Part shown: in pieces, positions 1-9,775 of the stretch
Position numbering within the stretch: position 1 is the first letter of the stretch
How the letters are laid out: every line of letters begins with the position of its first letter
Assembly: GCA_035048815.1 (NCBI GenBank)
Contig: JAUCBN010000032.1
Coordinates: 14,657,501 to 14,721,500 of the forward strand
Direction of reading: 5' to 3'
From: Abelmoschus esculentus
Taxonomy: Eukaryota > Streptophyta > Magnoliopsida > Malvales > Malvaceae
DNA: 64,000 bases
Program-made: the position numbers and the translations under genes
Notes under the pieces: model-generated
Told to the model about the DNA's origin: nothing
Seen by the model: the letters and a program-made list of their open reading frames with translations, nothing else
Database searches by the model: none

Positions 1-493
1 TTGGATCCTTGGTTTCCCATTCTTGCCGCAATTGATAAATAACTAGGGAAAAATCCCCAAACACTTGAAGGGTACGAACCTTCCGTTCAATGGCTGCACA
101 AAGATCCATCACACAAGCCTCATATTCGGCCATATTATTAGTGCAAAAGAAGTTCAATCTGCTTGTGAACGGATAGTAAACTTCCTCGGGAGAGATCAAC
201 ATTGCCCCTATACCATGCCCTAGGGCATTGGAAGCCCTATCAAAATACAATTTCCATGACATTGCGGTTTCTACCGTTTTTCCCTCGACTATGGAGGATA
301 CCAATTCTTCATCTGGGAAATCAAAATTTAGAGGTTCATAATTCTCCGCAACCCGACTCGCCAAGAAATCAGCCACTACACTACCTTTCACGAACTTTTG
401 ATTCACATAGACAATATCAAATTCGAATAAAAGCATTTGCCAACGGGCCATCTTTCCTATCAATGAAGGTGCTTCCATCAAGGCCTTTAAGGG
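1..493 (-). CDS. Second, archaeal-like RNase H (aRNH) of the Ogre/Tat element, partial
   Basis: An uninterrupted minus-strand reading frame enters from the stop at 494-496 and is still open at base 1. It begins with the end of the first RNase H (motif ARWQMLLFEFDI) and a linker ending in VVADFLASR. A new RNase H fold follows, with FDRASN, GIGAML, CTNNMAEYEAC and VFGDFSLVI. The NN-x-AEYEA motif is typical of the additional RNase H of Tat elements and differs from the ordinary gypsy RNase H. The three expected acidic positions (D of FDR, E of AEYE, D of GDF) are present, although the usual G of FDG is R and the usual S of GDS is F. Its role would be removal of the RNA strand during reverse transcription. 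Confidence 0.8.
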
Positions 494-594
494 TCAGACC
501 GTGATATCAAATAAGTGGTGTGATACAACATATATTGTCTCAACCTTTTAGTGGCCCAAACCAGAGCGCAACACAACTTTTGGGTCTGCGGGTA

Positions 595-1116
595 TCATGT
601 TTCGCCTTCTGTGAACTTCTTGCTCAGATAATAGATTTCTCTTTCCTTCTTTCCTGACTCATCTTCTTGACCTAGCACACAGCCCATCAAATTCTCGAAA
701 ATTGTTAGGTATAAGATCAGCGGCTGATCGGGTACTAGAGCTACTAACACTAGGGTTCTGTTCAAATACTCTTTAACTTTCTCGAATGCTGTCTGACAAT
801 TCTTATCCCACGTCCCCGGATTGTTTTTGCGAAAAAGTCTAAAGATGGGATCACACTTATCTGTTAACTGGGATATAAAGTGGGAGATGTAGTTTAATCT
901 CCCTAAGAAACCACACACTTCCTTCTGGGTCTGAGGCGGAGAGAGGTCTTGTATGGCCTTGACTTTATCTGGGTCAATTTCTATCCTCTTCGGCTGACTA
1001 TAAACCCGAAAAGCTTTCCAGATGTCTCCACAAAGGTACATTTGGTAGGATTGAGCTTTAGCTGATATTTTCTTAATCTTAGGAACAACTTTTTTAGGTT
1101 TTGGATATGTTCGCAC
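595..1116 (-). pseudogene. Ogre/Tat RT thumb/connection and first RNase H
   Basis: Frame of 173 codons. The first part matches the RT tail followed by the connection seen in gypsy elements: a DPDKVKAI segment, then SPPQTQKEVCGFLGRLNYISHFI. RNase H starts near residue 125 with PLILYLTIFENLMGCVLG, where the usual catalytic D of the DAS-type motif is not evident. It ends with YYLSKKFTEGET, the conserved xLSKKF segment. It overlaps the preceding RT frame by about 130 bases in another phase, so a frameshift lies between 981 and 1116. It is followed at about 493-595 by another frameshift into the downstream frame. Confidence 0.75.
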
Positions 1117-1307
1117 TCCGTTCTAGATTTGACAATCATAACATCCATGTACACCTCAATCTCTTTGTGCACCATGTCGTAAAAATGGATTACCATGGCC
1201 CTCTGATATGTTGCCCTCACATTTTTCAATCCGAAAGGCATGACCTTATAACAAAACGTTCCCCATAGGGTTACGAAAATGGTATTCTCCATGTCTTCAG
1301 GATACAT
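981..1307 (-). pseudogene. Ogre/Tat reverse transcriptase palm, catalytic box mutated
   Basis: Reverse transcriptase palm region containing FCYKVMPFGLKNVRATYQRA and, near residue 53, VYMDVMIVKS, followed by LRKYQLKLNPTKC and GKLFGFIVSRRG. These match the gypsy blocks that normally read MPFGLKNAGATYQRAM and VYMDDM. The second aspartate of the YMDD catalytic box is valine here, so this polymerase would be inactive even without the frameshifts. The frame is separated from the upstream RT piece by a stop/frameshift near 1308-1350. Confidence 0.8.
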
Positions 1308-1349
1308 CTTAATCTGATTTTAATCTGAAAAGCCATGCATAAAGGAGAA

Positions 1350-1853
1350 CTATGAATGCCCCGCAGTGTTATCAACTAGAGTGTCAATGTGTGAGAGTGG
1401 AAAATTATCCTTAGGACTGACTTTATTAAGGTCTCGGTAGTCTACAAACATGCGTACCTTCCCATACTTTTTAGGTACCGGTACTGTATTAGTTACCCAC
1501 TCTGGATATTCTATCACTTTTAAAAACTCAGCTTCAAACTGCTTTCTCACTTCTTCTCTGATCTTTAATAGCATTTCCATTCTCAACCTTTGGAGCTTTT
1601 GTTGAACCAGTTTACATTAAGGTCGCATAGACAGTTTGTGTAAGACAATATCTATGTCTAGACCAGGCATGTCTTGGTACGTCCAAGCAAAAATATCTTT
1701 AAACTCGGAAAGCAGTTCTATCAATCTCTTTTTTGTATCAGGTGTTAGAGCAGCGCCAATATTCACGTCTCTTCTTTCTTCCTCAGACCCCAAGTTTAAT
1801 ATTTCCAAGTCCTCCTGGTGCGGTAGGATTTTCTTTTCCTCACTAGCGATCAA
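1350..1853 (-). pseudogene. Ogre/Tat pol linker and reverse transcriptase N-terminus
   Basis: Two frames, 1617-1853 and 1350-1586, cover the start of the RT domain. The first holds ELLSEFKDIFAWTYQDMPGLD, the conserved linker ahead of RT in Tat elements. The second holds RKQFEAEFLKVIEYPEWV, NTVPVPKKYGKVRMFVDYRDLN and KVSPKDNFPLSHIDTLVDNTAGHS, the fingers region. They are interrupted at about 1586-1617. The order continues directly into the palm region to the left, so this is one gene in pieces. Confidence 0.8.
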
Positions 1854-1980
1854 CCTTTTTAATTCATCGGGGATTTCTCATTCATCTTCCTCTTCTTCGA
1901 CTTCTACAACAAGTATGGGTCATTCAAAATCCACTACGAGATTAAGTTCGGTATCATTCATACAATCAATATTATTAAAC

Positions 1981-2172
1981 CTGTAAGAATTTAAATTTCA
2001 TTGGTTGGAAATAGTATATATATTTTACAAATAATGAAATGAATAATAATAATAAAGAAAAAGATATGAAACAATAAAATGTTTGCCATTTGAGAGAAAA
2101 AGAACACAAGGTTTCTTGTTTTCATTAAATGCGAATTAACAGTGGTGTCCTTTACATAGAAATCTCATTACT
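1981..2172 (-). other. Probable Ogre-type intron between protease and RT
   Basis: On the minus strand an AT-rich 192-bp stretch starts with GTAATG (at 2172) after a CCCGAAA exon end, and finishes with TTCTTACAG (ending at 1981) followed by GTTTAATAATATTG. The 3' part is T-rich as expected of a plant 3' splice site. Ogre elements are known to carry a spliced intron at this place between the protease and reverse transcriptase. The coding-like sequence on both sides (pol spacer to the right, RT linker to the left) fits this position. The length is divisible by three, but the stretch contains stops. The 5' splice site choice is less certain than the 3' site. Confidence 0.6.
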
Positions 2173-2206
2173 TTCGGGCAAAAGCGAATGGAGGTGTTTT
2201 CAAACA

Positions 2207-2476
2207 TTACTTTGATTCACTCTTAGAAACTACAGGAAGATCGATGCTTGTCCAATTGTTGAGCTTCTTATCCGGGAGACATGGACGAATAGCAGACAAC
2301 ACAGACTTTCCTTTGGAGTTCTGAGAGATCATATTCATATCCATCATTTCAAAAATTTCGTTGAACAACTCCTCCTCATAGATTTTCCTTACTTCCAGAT
2401 TGGCTTGATGTACCTTCTCTTCAGAATTTTCAATTCCTCCAAAAGTAAAAACATCCTTCAAATGAGTCTTAGCCAT
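2207..2476 (-). pseudogene. Ogre/Tat pol spacer upstream of the intron
   Basis: An 89-codon frame lying between the protease and the putative intron. It has no recognisable catalytic motif. It includes VFTFGGIENSEEKV and a stretch rich in E, K and M. Its place in pol and strand agree with the Tat protease-RT linker. The 2480-2850 interval to its right shows no long frame and is decayed pol sequence. Confidence 0.5.
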
Positions 2477-2853
2477 TGATTTCCACGAGATATCCTTTCT
2501 TATTTCCTTTACTGATAAGTAGGACGAAAACCAAAACCAAATCTATTCCTCTTGTCGATAAAATTCCTGACCTTTAAGCATCCTTGTAGATTCCTTCCAA
2601 GACCATTACCCTTCTTAGCTCCCTTCTCAACGGTCTCAATCACCACCATCTTAGTATAATTTGAGTTTCTCAAAGTCCAGATTCAATTCCCCTATGCCAC
2701 GAAGGTGGAGTTAATAAATTCTAATGCTCGAAACGAACATTCTAGTGCATCTTCATTAGGGAGAATGTAGGGAGATTCTAAAGTCACGATAGTAATGATA
2801 TCTTGTTCCGTATTGACAGTCACAAGTTTTCCATCAATCATATACTTCAATTT

Positions 2854-3399
2854 CTAGTGCAGTGATGACGGGATAGCTCTGGCCGTATGAATCCATGGCC
2901 TTCCCGACAAACAATTGTAGGATGGTTGGATTTCTATAACCACAAACTCTACAGTATACTTAACAGTGCCTACAAGCAGGGGTATTTCAATCTTTCCGGC
3001 CACTTCCCGTTGATTGCCATCAAATGCCCCAACAATGTTCTTGCAGAATTTCAGGTGAGAGTTATCAATGAGAATTCGTTGCAATGTATCCATGGGCATA
3101 ACATTTAGGGCATACCCATTATCGATTAGTACCCCTGACAAGACATGCCCTTTACAGTGATTCGTAATATTCAAAGCCTTGGTCGAGCCTCTTCCCTCTT
3201 CCGGGATCTCATCATCACTGAAAGTAATGTGATTGTCAACATTAATATGATTCACTATCTGATCGAGCTTCTTGACAGTGATATCACGCTCAACAAATGT
3301 TTGGTTTAGGACTTTTAGCAATACCTCTCGATGCTTCTCCGAGTTCAGTAATAAGTCAAGCACTGTGATCCTGGCCGATTGTTTCCATAATTGATCCAC
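2854..3399 (-). pseudogene. Ogre/Tat retropepsin-like aspartic protease
   Basis: A 181-codon frame with the retropepsin architecture of Tat elements. VLSGVLIDNGYALNVMP (near residue 85) corresponds to the active-site segment that usually reads VLIDNGSALNVMP, followed by VGAFDGNQREVAGKIEIPLLVG and, near the end, PSYNCLSGRPWIHTARAIPSSLH. The protease would process the gag-pol polyprotein. The D-N-G variant is normal for this lineage, but the S after G is Y. It ends in the conserved block that normally continues, so the C-terminus is lost to a stop. Confidence 0.75.
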
Positions 3400-3509
3400 T
3401 ATGTTATACGCACTACGTTTTAAGAACTTTAGGAACTCTTAAGCCTGGGCCTTAGCCATTAGCTTGAGAAATCTTACGGGAGGATTCTCTCTAAATTCTT
3501 TTGCAGGCT

Positions 3510-4409
3510 CTAGTTCAACCGCCTTACCTTTACCCTTTGGTTCCTCAGGAGTCTTATCTTGTTGGAGGGAATAACACCTTCCACTCCTCGTAAAGTGGCT
3601 ACTTTATTTACCACTTTTGGGTCCTGTCCCGATGAACAATCTTCTTGAAATAGTTTCTCCTCTTTTGAAATGACTGTCTTTTGCATACCTGAGCTCCCGG
3701 GTATAGAGACATTAGATGAATAATTCCAAGGCACCATATGCGTGCTTTTAAAGGGAAAGGTTGTCAAGGGAGAGATTATGATCCTGGGGGCATTTTGGCG
3801 GGATGGTCCACTCTCATCGATCCTACGATTGAGAATAAAAGGTCTCTGAGCCGTGTATTTACCATCTGAAGTGCCAGTTGTACAGATTTCTGGTTCTTCC
3901 TTCTCACTTTTCATAAAAAATTCAATCTCCTTAGCATCCATTAATGCTTGAACCTCACACTGAAATTCTGTGCAGGCTTGAATATCATGTTCCTTCGATT
4001 GGTGGTATTTACAGTATCAGTTGCATTTTTTGTTTATAATTACCATCCCTCGGTTGATCAAACGAGCCATGCATAACGGTAGGAACACGTATCTCAGAGG
4101 AGACCGTATTTTTGATATTGCGGTTATAGCTTTGTTTGGGGATTCCTCCTCAATATTGTTTATCCTTTGATTTCCATGGTTGGGGAGCGGATTATTGGTG
4201 TTCCTTGGTTCTCCCAACTGTAAGACTCCTATGTTCAAAAAGTTTTGAACAAGCTTCTTAAGAGCTATACAATTCTCAATGTTGTGACCGGGGACGCCGA
4301 CGTGATATTCATAATGGGCATTAACATCATACCACGCTGGATATGGAGGGTTGAAAGGAATCACATGGAAGGATCGTACCAAATCAACTTTGTGTAGCTG
4401 AGCGTACAA
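3510..4409 (-). pseudogene. Ogre/Tat gag C-terminal half
   Basis: Two frames, 4017-4409 and 3510-3941, form the gag tail between capsid and protease. The first reads YHVGVPGHNIENCIALKKLVQ, a diagnostic Tat gag segment (H-x6-NCxALKxKVQxL). It serves as the nucleic-acid-binding part, but lacks a classic CCHC knuckle here. The second is a low-complexity S/P/K-rich tail. The frames are separated by a frameshift near 3945-4016. Confidence 0.65.
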
Positions 4410-4492
4410 CTCTTGTACGGAATTGGTATAGGGGTAAAGGTCATCTTCTCAAGTTCTCTTTTTGGCTTTCTTTTATCTCTCTTACTGCCTCC

Positions 4493-4977
4493 CTAAGTGT
4501 TGTTAGTAGTAGATTGTGGTTGTGATATTGTCAGATTCTGGCATGTCTCGAAAGCATTCACTTCTTTCTCTTTTCTCTTGAACTGCTTTTTAGGTGGCTC
4601 ACCTTCATCAATTCTACCATTTTTGATATCTTCTTCGATACGTTCGCCAGTCATGACCATATTAGTAAAGTTGCTTATCGGGTTATTGATTAGCCGATCG
4701 TATAGCATTCCTTTTAGTGTGTCTACAAACATAGGGGCGATTTCGTTCTCACGAAGCGGTGACTGCACTTGTGCAGCCAAATCCCGCCATCACTGAGCAT
4801 ATTCACGAAGTCTTTCACTTCTCTTTTGTTCCATGTTTTGCAACATGAGCCGATTAGGTATCATATATGTGATATGCTTGTACTGATCGATGAATGCCTT
4901 TGCTAGGTCCTTCCACGACTTGATTTGTACTCGAGTGAGCTGATTATACCACCTCGCGGTGGATCCTACTAAACTAT
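4493..4977 (-). pseudogene. Ogre/Tat gag capsid region, left of the Athila-A insertion
   Basis: An open 95-codon frame (4493-4780) plus same-region homology to 4977. It contains TARWYNQL, SWKDLAKAFIDQYK, NRLMLQNMEQKRSERLREYAQ, WRDLAAQVQSPLRENEIAPM and FVDTLKGMLYDRLI, which are typical of the gypsy Retrotrans_gag fold. A stop at about 4789 splits the frame before WRDLAAQ. At 4978 the gag sequence is cut by the LTR of Athila-A; gag homology resumes at 39476 on the same strand. Confidence 0.8.
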
Positions 4978-5740
4978 TGGTGTGTTCTGTGTAGTGCTAT
5001 AATTGATGTATGTGAACACACATATATGTGCAAGTAAACACAATCATGCAAGTAATAATAGGGTGAGTGAGTACCGTTCCCACAATGATCTAGAGCAAAG
5101 TGTGCAGTCAAATTTACCAAGGCAAAAAGGGTTGTCACTAAAAGGAAAACCAAGATAAAGATATAAACACAAGACATGTAACCCCCTTAGCCTGGCCTAG
5201 ACGAAACCGACACTAATGGGTTACACGGGGAATATCAAACTAAACCCGCAAAGGTTCAATTTGATAAACAACCCTAAAACCGTTATATTTTTTTATATAT
5301 TTCTTTCCTAGATGCATAATCTTATTCCTACATGTCAAGGTCTCATACAAGGCATTAACGGAAACAAACCAATCATAAACTAACATCCGATTAAACACTT
5401 AAGTAAATTATGGACTAAAACATAAAACTTTTAAATTCTATTAATAAAGTATAAATTCTTTTCATCAAAGTTCAATTAAACACTCAAGTATCCTTCACAG
5501 TAAATTTTAAGTCAAACGGATCATTCTAACATCAACAATTGCATGTTTCTCTAATTTAGGGATCAAAATATAAATCTTAAAAATTACAAGGACTTCATTC
5601 AAATAAAGTTAAACATCTTGAAATTAAGTCAATTTTATGCATTCATGTGAAATTTCAGCTCAAAATAACGTCTATAAGTACCCTAATCGAACAAAGGAAG
5701 ATATCCGGGACTAAAGTATAATTATCAATTCCTGGTAGTC

Positions 5741-5934
5741 AAAGGTTTCGAAACCTTCTAGAAGGTTTCGAAACTTTTTGTAAAAGGTTTTGAAACTTCC
5801 CTAAAAGTTTCGAAACTCTTCGCGTCCAGTACCTTTCTAGAATTGAAATTGCCCGCAAGGCTTCGGAACCTTCCTGAAGGTTTCGAAACTATTTGACAAA
5901 GGTTTCGGAACCTTCACTAAGGTTTCGAAACTTT
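5741..5934. repeat. Array of TTTCGAAA palindromic motifs in the Tekay LTR
   Basis: About eight copies of a short motif related to AAGGTTTCGAAACCTT, including partly decayed forms such as GGTTTCGGAACC, are spaced 15-40 bp apart. The first two together read as a long inverted repeat centred near 5758. The same array recurs at 14241-14434 in the other LTR. Confidence 0.85.
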
Positions 5935-6676
5935 GGGTCTAGAACCAAAAGTTCCGTCACACTAAGTGAATACTAACAATACAATAAACAACCATTAATC
6001 ACTTCCAACTATATGCATAATTCCTAGGCATAATTAACAACTTATAACACATGATTAACAATGTCACGGACATCAATCAAACTATAGGCATACTTCCTAG
6101 AAGATGGTTAAAAACATAACAATCATGCAAGTACATGCTTCAACAATCCAAACAATTCCATAGTCCATCAATTGACAATCAAGCAACATAGGTCTTATTT
6201 CAACATTAACCAAAGTCTAAGTTCACACTCCTCACATTGGTTGGGTTTACACATTACCATGCCCCAATTTATTTGCCAAAAATATACCAAATTTGAAGCA
6301 ATCCTTCCCCTTGGTTTCCTTGTCTTGAACGAAGTCCCAAGTGCCTTTATTTTTCTGCAAGGGTGAAAAGAGAGCTTAAGCAAACATGCCTAGTGAGGAA
6401 GCTCTACACAAGATCATCAATGCATCTATTTAAAATCATAATGATACCATAATTTGCAATGCATCACTAAAACCATGCATGCTATAATTTCATGTTCATG
6501 TTCATTAAACCAAATGCTTCCTTGAGATTACACAACCTTATCAAAACAATTTATAAATGATGCACAATGTCCTCCTTAAGTTCATGTATGTATATTTTTC
6601 ATTCTAGTGACCACTTAATATGAACCTTGAGTTCACCGAATACACGGATCCATTGTTAGAGACCATTGTCTTCTCA

Positions 6677-6861
6677 TGACACAAAGTCACCATTGATATG
6701 ACACCAAGTCACCATTGACATGACATAAAGTCACCATTGACATGACACGAAGTCACCATTATAGTACTACCACGCACGATCGGACACATAGTCACCCTTG
6801 TTACTTGTAGGCGGCTCTACCACGCACGGTTGGACACAAAGTCACCCTTGTTACGTGTAGG
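6677..6861. repeat. 22-bp tandem repeats and a downstream direct repeat in the Tekay LTR
   Basis: Four consecutive 22-bp units with core AAGTCACCATTGACATGACA (6677-6764) are followed by two imperfect repeats of about 48 bp containing CTACCACGCACG and AGTCACCCTTGTTAC. Both families share the core AGTCACC. The counterpart in the other LTR is 15175-15359. Confidence 0.85.
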
Positions 6862-8605
6862 TAATTTTCTGTATTCTCAATTTTGTTTATAGTGCAATTA
6901 AGACAATCCTAATGACATGTCATTCGTATTCGAATCTAAATTTAGTGTCACTAAGCCAATATCATAATCAAATATGCATGATAACTTGTTGCTCATAATG
7001 CATGCATAATATGTTCAACAAATGAACCAAAAGCCATGCCCAAGGGCACCATCATATATAAGGCAATTAACCATATTGTATTCCAAATCATTTCTCATAA
7101 TTTTCCATAATCATGGATGCCAGATAAGCTATGCATTTCAGCAAGTATTTCTCATACATGCACCAATTCAAATCATGTTCATGCATTTCCAAGAATCTCA
7201 TTGCATTACCAACATTAATGCCTTTATCAAATGTAGCCGAAACTTTTGTTGATATATCAAAAACATTTACTTTACTTACTTTTGACTATGGAAGGTTTTC
7301 ACACTCTTCCATAGTCCCCAAAACAGAACCGTACCAAACGCGATTCGCTTTAAGTCCGAAAACACTCACCGACAAGCAAAACGAGCTTTCGACGATATCC
7401 CGATGATCGCGCCAATGCACCAACACTCAAGCACCTTCTTGTACCTCTTCTACAACATTAAAAACAGAGCATTCTCACATTATAACATGCTTTAACCATC
7501 AGCCGCATCATACCTCCACAACACTACCGAAAAATCAAGCCGAAAACACCAAAACTTAGCCAAAACATATTCGAAACATCAACAGCCCAAAACCTAATGA
7601 TTCTAGCATCTAATCCATCTCAATTATAAACCAAAAACACATCCAAACCATCCTTATATCTCCAACAACATTAAAGCACCTAAAATAACCGAAAAACACC
7701 TTAAAACAACACCGATTGCATTATTCTGGGATTAAATTAATGTGTCATTAAATAAAGACTCAATTAATCATTTAATTGACATATTAACATAATTAAATCC
7801 ATCTATTTTCTGCATTGAATGAGATCTAAAAAGATTTCACAAAAACATTCACCAAAATCATTAGATCTAACATTGAAAACATAGAATTAAGTTTTATTCA
7901 AAGATTAGCAAGCTAATACTTGGGAATTTCAATAAAGAACCTTAGAAAAGAGTTAAAATCTAGAAAATTACCTTTGAGATCTATTCACCAAAAAGATGAA
8001 GTTTTCCCTTCTTGATTCATTGCAAATTGGTGTTGATTTGATAAAATTGATGGTTAGGTTTTGTAAAGAATGGAAAGATGATTAAAATGATGTAATCTTT
8101 GTTGAAAAAGATGCAAAAATCAGCAAGAAATTGAAGAAAAGAGATGAAGGAAAATGGAGAGAAAATGAGAGAAAAAGATAAGAGAAAAAAAGGTAGTTTT
8201 GTGAGAAAATGATTATCATCTTTAATTAAAGTAATTAAAAAGCATTTTGGTGAATAAATCATTATTAAAAATTAAATTGGGTTTATATCCCTCTAGGGAT
8301 TCTAAGTTTACCTTAATTTTCAATTTAGTCACTAAAATAACTATTTTCAAAAATCACCAATTAAGTCCTCAAATTTTCCAAAAATTACAAATTGGTCACT
8401 TATGCATAATTAAACATAATTAAAAATCAATATAAAGTTCAAATTACTTTCTTTTAATTTTTGAAACATATTTTAATATTTTTTAACCCTATTCCAAAAT
8501 TATTATTTTTCTTAATTAAAAATATTCTTATTTTATATTTCCCCGAAATAATGAACCGGAGAATTCGATTCGACCCGAATCGAATTCTCCTGACTAAGGC
8601 CTAAA

Positions 8606-9025
8606 CTAATAACCCCGAAATCGGGATGTTACAACTCTCCCCCTCTTAAGAAAATTTCGTCCTCGAAATTTACCTGAAGTAAACAAGTAAGGAAACTGCT
8701 CCTCCATGCTTTTCCTTGTCTCCCAAGTTGCTTCTTCAACACCTCGGTATTTCCAAAGCACCTTAACCAAATCTATGGTCTTTCCTCGAAGAACCTTTGT
8801 ATCCACATCCAAAATCCTCATCGGTTCTTCCTCATAACTCATATCCTCCCTTAATTCAATCTCCTCAATCGGAACAACATGAGAAGGATCCGATCTATAT
8901 CTACGAAGCATTGATACATGAAAAACATCATGCATCATGCTCAACTCCTCTGGAAACCTCAATCTATAAGCAACAGGATCAACACGCTCCAACACCTCAT
9001 ATGGCCCAATAAAACGAGGACTCAA
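8606..9025 (-). CDS. Tekay integrase C-terminus: GPY/F module and chromodomain-like tail
   Basis: A 139-codon frame. Residues 1-40 are the GPY/F module (PRFIGPYEVLERVDPVAYRL, then HDVFHVSMLRRY). Residues 75-115 (LRGKTIDLVKVLWKYRG, VEEATWETRKSMEEQFPYLF) match the chromodomain-like tail of Tekay integrases, thought to steer integration through chromatin contacts. The frame does not stop before the polypurine tract. It reads through it and ends about nine codons inside the 3' LTR at 8606. Upstream, a TGA at 9035-9037 in a position where the family has Arg separates it from the integrase core. Confidence 0.85.
   Translation of the reverse strand: MSPRFIGPYEVLERVDPVAYRLRFPEELSMMHDVFHVSMLRRYRSDPSHVVPIEEIELREDMSYEEEPMRILDVDTKVLRGKTIDLVKVLWKYRGVEEATWETRKSMEEQFPYLFTSGKFRGRNFLKRGRVVTSRFRGY
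8634..8650 (-). other. Tekay polypurine tract
   Basis: On the minus strand AAGAGGGGGAGAG lies immediately upstream of the TGTAAC start of the 3' LTR. This purine run is the expected primer for plus-strand DNA synthesis. It is also translated as part of the pol frame. Confidence 0.85.
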
Positions 9026-9136
9026 CTTACCCTTTCATCCAAACCTCATCACCTTCTTCCACGGAGAAACCTTAAGAAACACTTTGTCTCCAACAGCATA
9101 CTCTATCTCTCTACGCTTTAAATTGGCATAGGACTT

Positions 9137-9763
9137 CTACCTATCCGAATTTTCCTTAAGTTTAGCACATATAAACTTAACTTTCTCATCTGTATCCTTC
9201 AACATTTGAGGCATAGAAACATATTTCTGTCCAACTTCCTTCCAATACAAAGGTGTACGACACTTATGCCCATATAATTCCTCAAACGGTGCCATCTGTA
9301 TACTTGTCTGAAAACTATTATTATAAGCAAATTCTACCAACGGCAATTGCTTCTCCCAAGAACCTTGAAACTCGACGACACAACACCTCAACATATCTTC
9401 CAAAGTCTGAATAACACGCTCAGACTGACCATCCGTTTGTGGATGATAAGCTGTACTAAAGCTAAGCCTCGTACCCAAAGCTGTCTGCAAACTCCTCCAA
9501 AACTTAGATATAAACCGTGGATCTCTATCCGATATGATCGACTTAGGCACACCATGTAACCTTACCACCTCAGAAACATACAAATCCGCCAACTTATCCA
9601 TGGAGTACGTCCTATGCACGGTAAGAAAATGTGCACACTTCGTAAATCTATCAACAATCACCCATGTAGAATCCTTTTTCGACGGTGTTAATGGCAACCC
9701 CGTCACAAAATCCATGGTAATCCTCTCCCATTTCCATTCCAGAACTTGAACCGGCTGCAACAA
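9137..9763 (-). CDS. Tekay integrase catalytic core
   Basis: A 208-codon frame with the complete DDE core of a gypsy integrase: MDFVTGLPL (first D), ISDRDPRF (second D) and DGQSERVIQTLEDMLR (E), spaced as in the family. It would insert the cDNA into chromatin. The frame ends at TAG 9137-9139 in DR-stop-KSYA, where the family has Q, and starts after a TAG at 9776-9778, also in a Q position (VEH-stop-FPAG). The same protein therefore continues on both sides. Confidence 0.9.
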   Translation of the reverse strand: MLQPVQVLEWKWERITMDFVTGLPLTPSKKDSTWVIVDRFTKCAHFLTVHRTYSMDKLADLYVSEVVRLHGVPKSIISDRDPRFISKFWRSLQTALGTRLSFSTAYHPQTDGQSERVIQTLEDMLRCCVVEFQGSWEKQLPLVEFAYNNSFQTSIQMAPFEELYGHKCRTPLYWKEVGQKYVSMPQMLKDTDEKVKFICAKLKENSDR

Positions 9764-9775
9764 CCCTGCAGGGAA

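Larger units (their letters stand above)
1..4977 (-). mobile_element. Ogre/Tat-lineage Ty3/gypsy retrotransposon, left portion (level 3)
   Basis: Minus-strand gypsy element read from right to left as gag C-terminal part, protease, intron, reverse transcriptase, RNase H and a second RNase H that runs off the window at base 1. The rest (gag N-terminus, ORF1, PBS and one LTR) lies at 39471-47745, separated by Athila-A. The split is supported by the 5-bp duplication ACTAT at 4973-4977 and 39471-39475 and by gag homology that resumes across the gap. Two RNase H domains, an intron between protease and RT, and an extra ORF before gag are known hallmarks of Ogre/Tat elements. Integrase and the other LTR must lie left of base 1. 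Frameshifts and stops throughout show the copy is dead. Confidence 0.85.
5177..8633 (-). repeat. Tekay 3' LTR
   Basis: TGTAAC...GTTACA, 3457 bp, closely matching 13676-17142 in order. It contains a palindrome-rich block at 5741-5934, 22-bp tandem repeats at 6677-6764 and two roughly 48-bp repeats to 6861. I see no gene in it: the short plus-strand frames (for example at 6172-6366 and 7131-7406) are not conserved as frames in the other LTR. The last 350 bp before 8633 are very AT-rich. Confidence 0.95.

Noticed and set aside
202..504. Plus-strand 100-codon frame
   Set aside because: It is a shadow of the minus-strand second RNase H, which has catalytic motifs and is open through base 1.
5741..6861. 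CRISPR-like array
   Set aside because: The repeats are directly adjacent or irregularly spaced, occur in both LTRs of a plant retroelement, and have no spacers of constant size.
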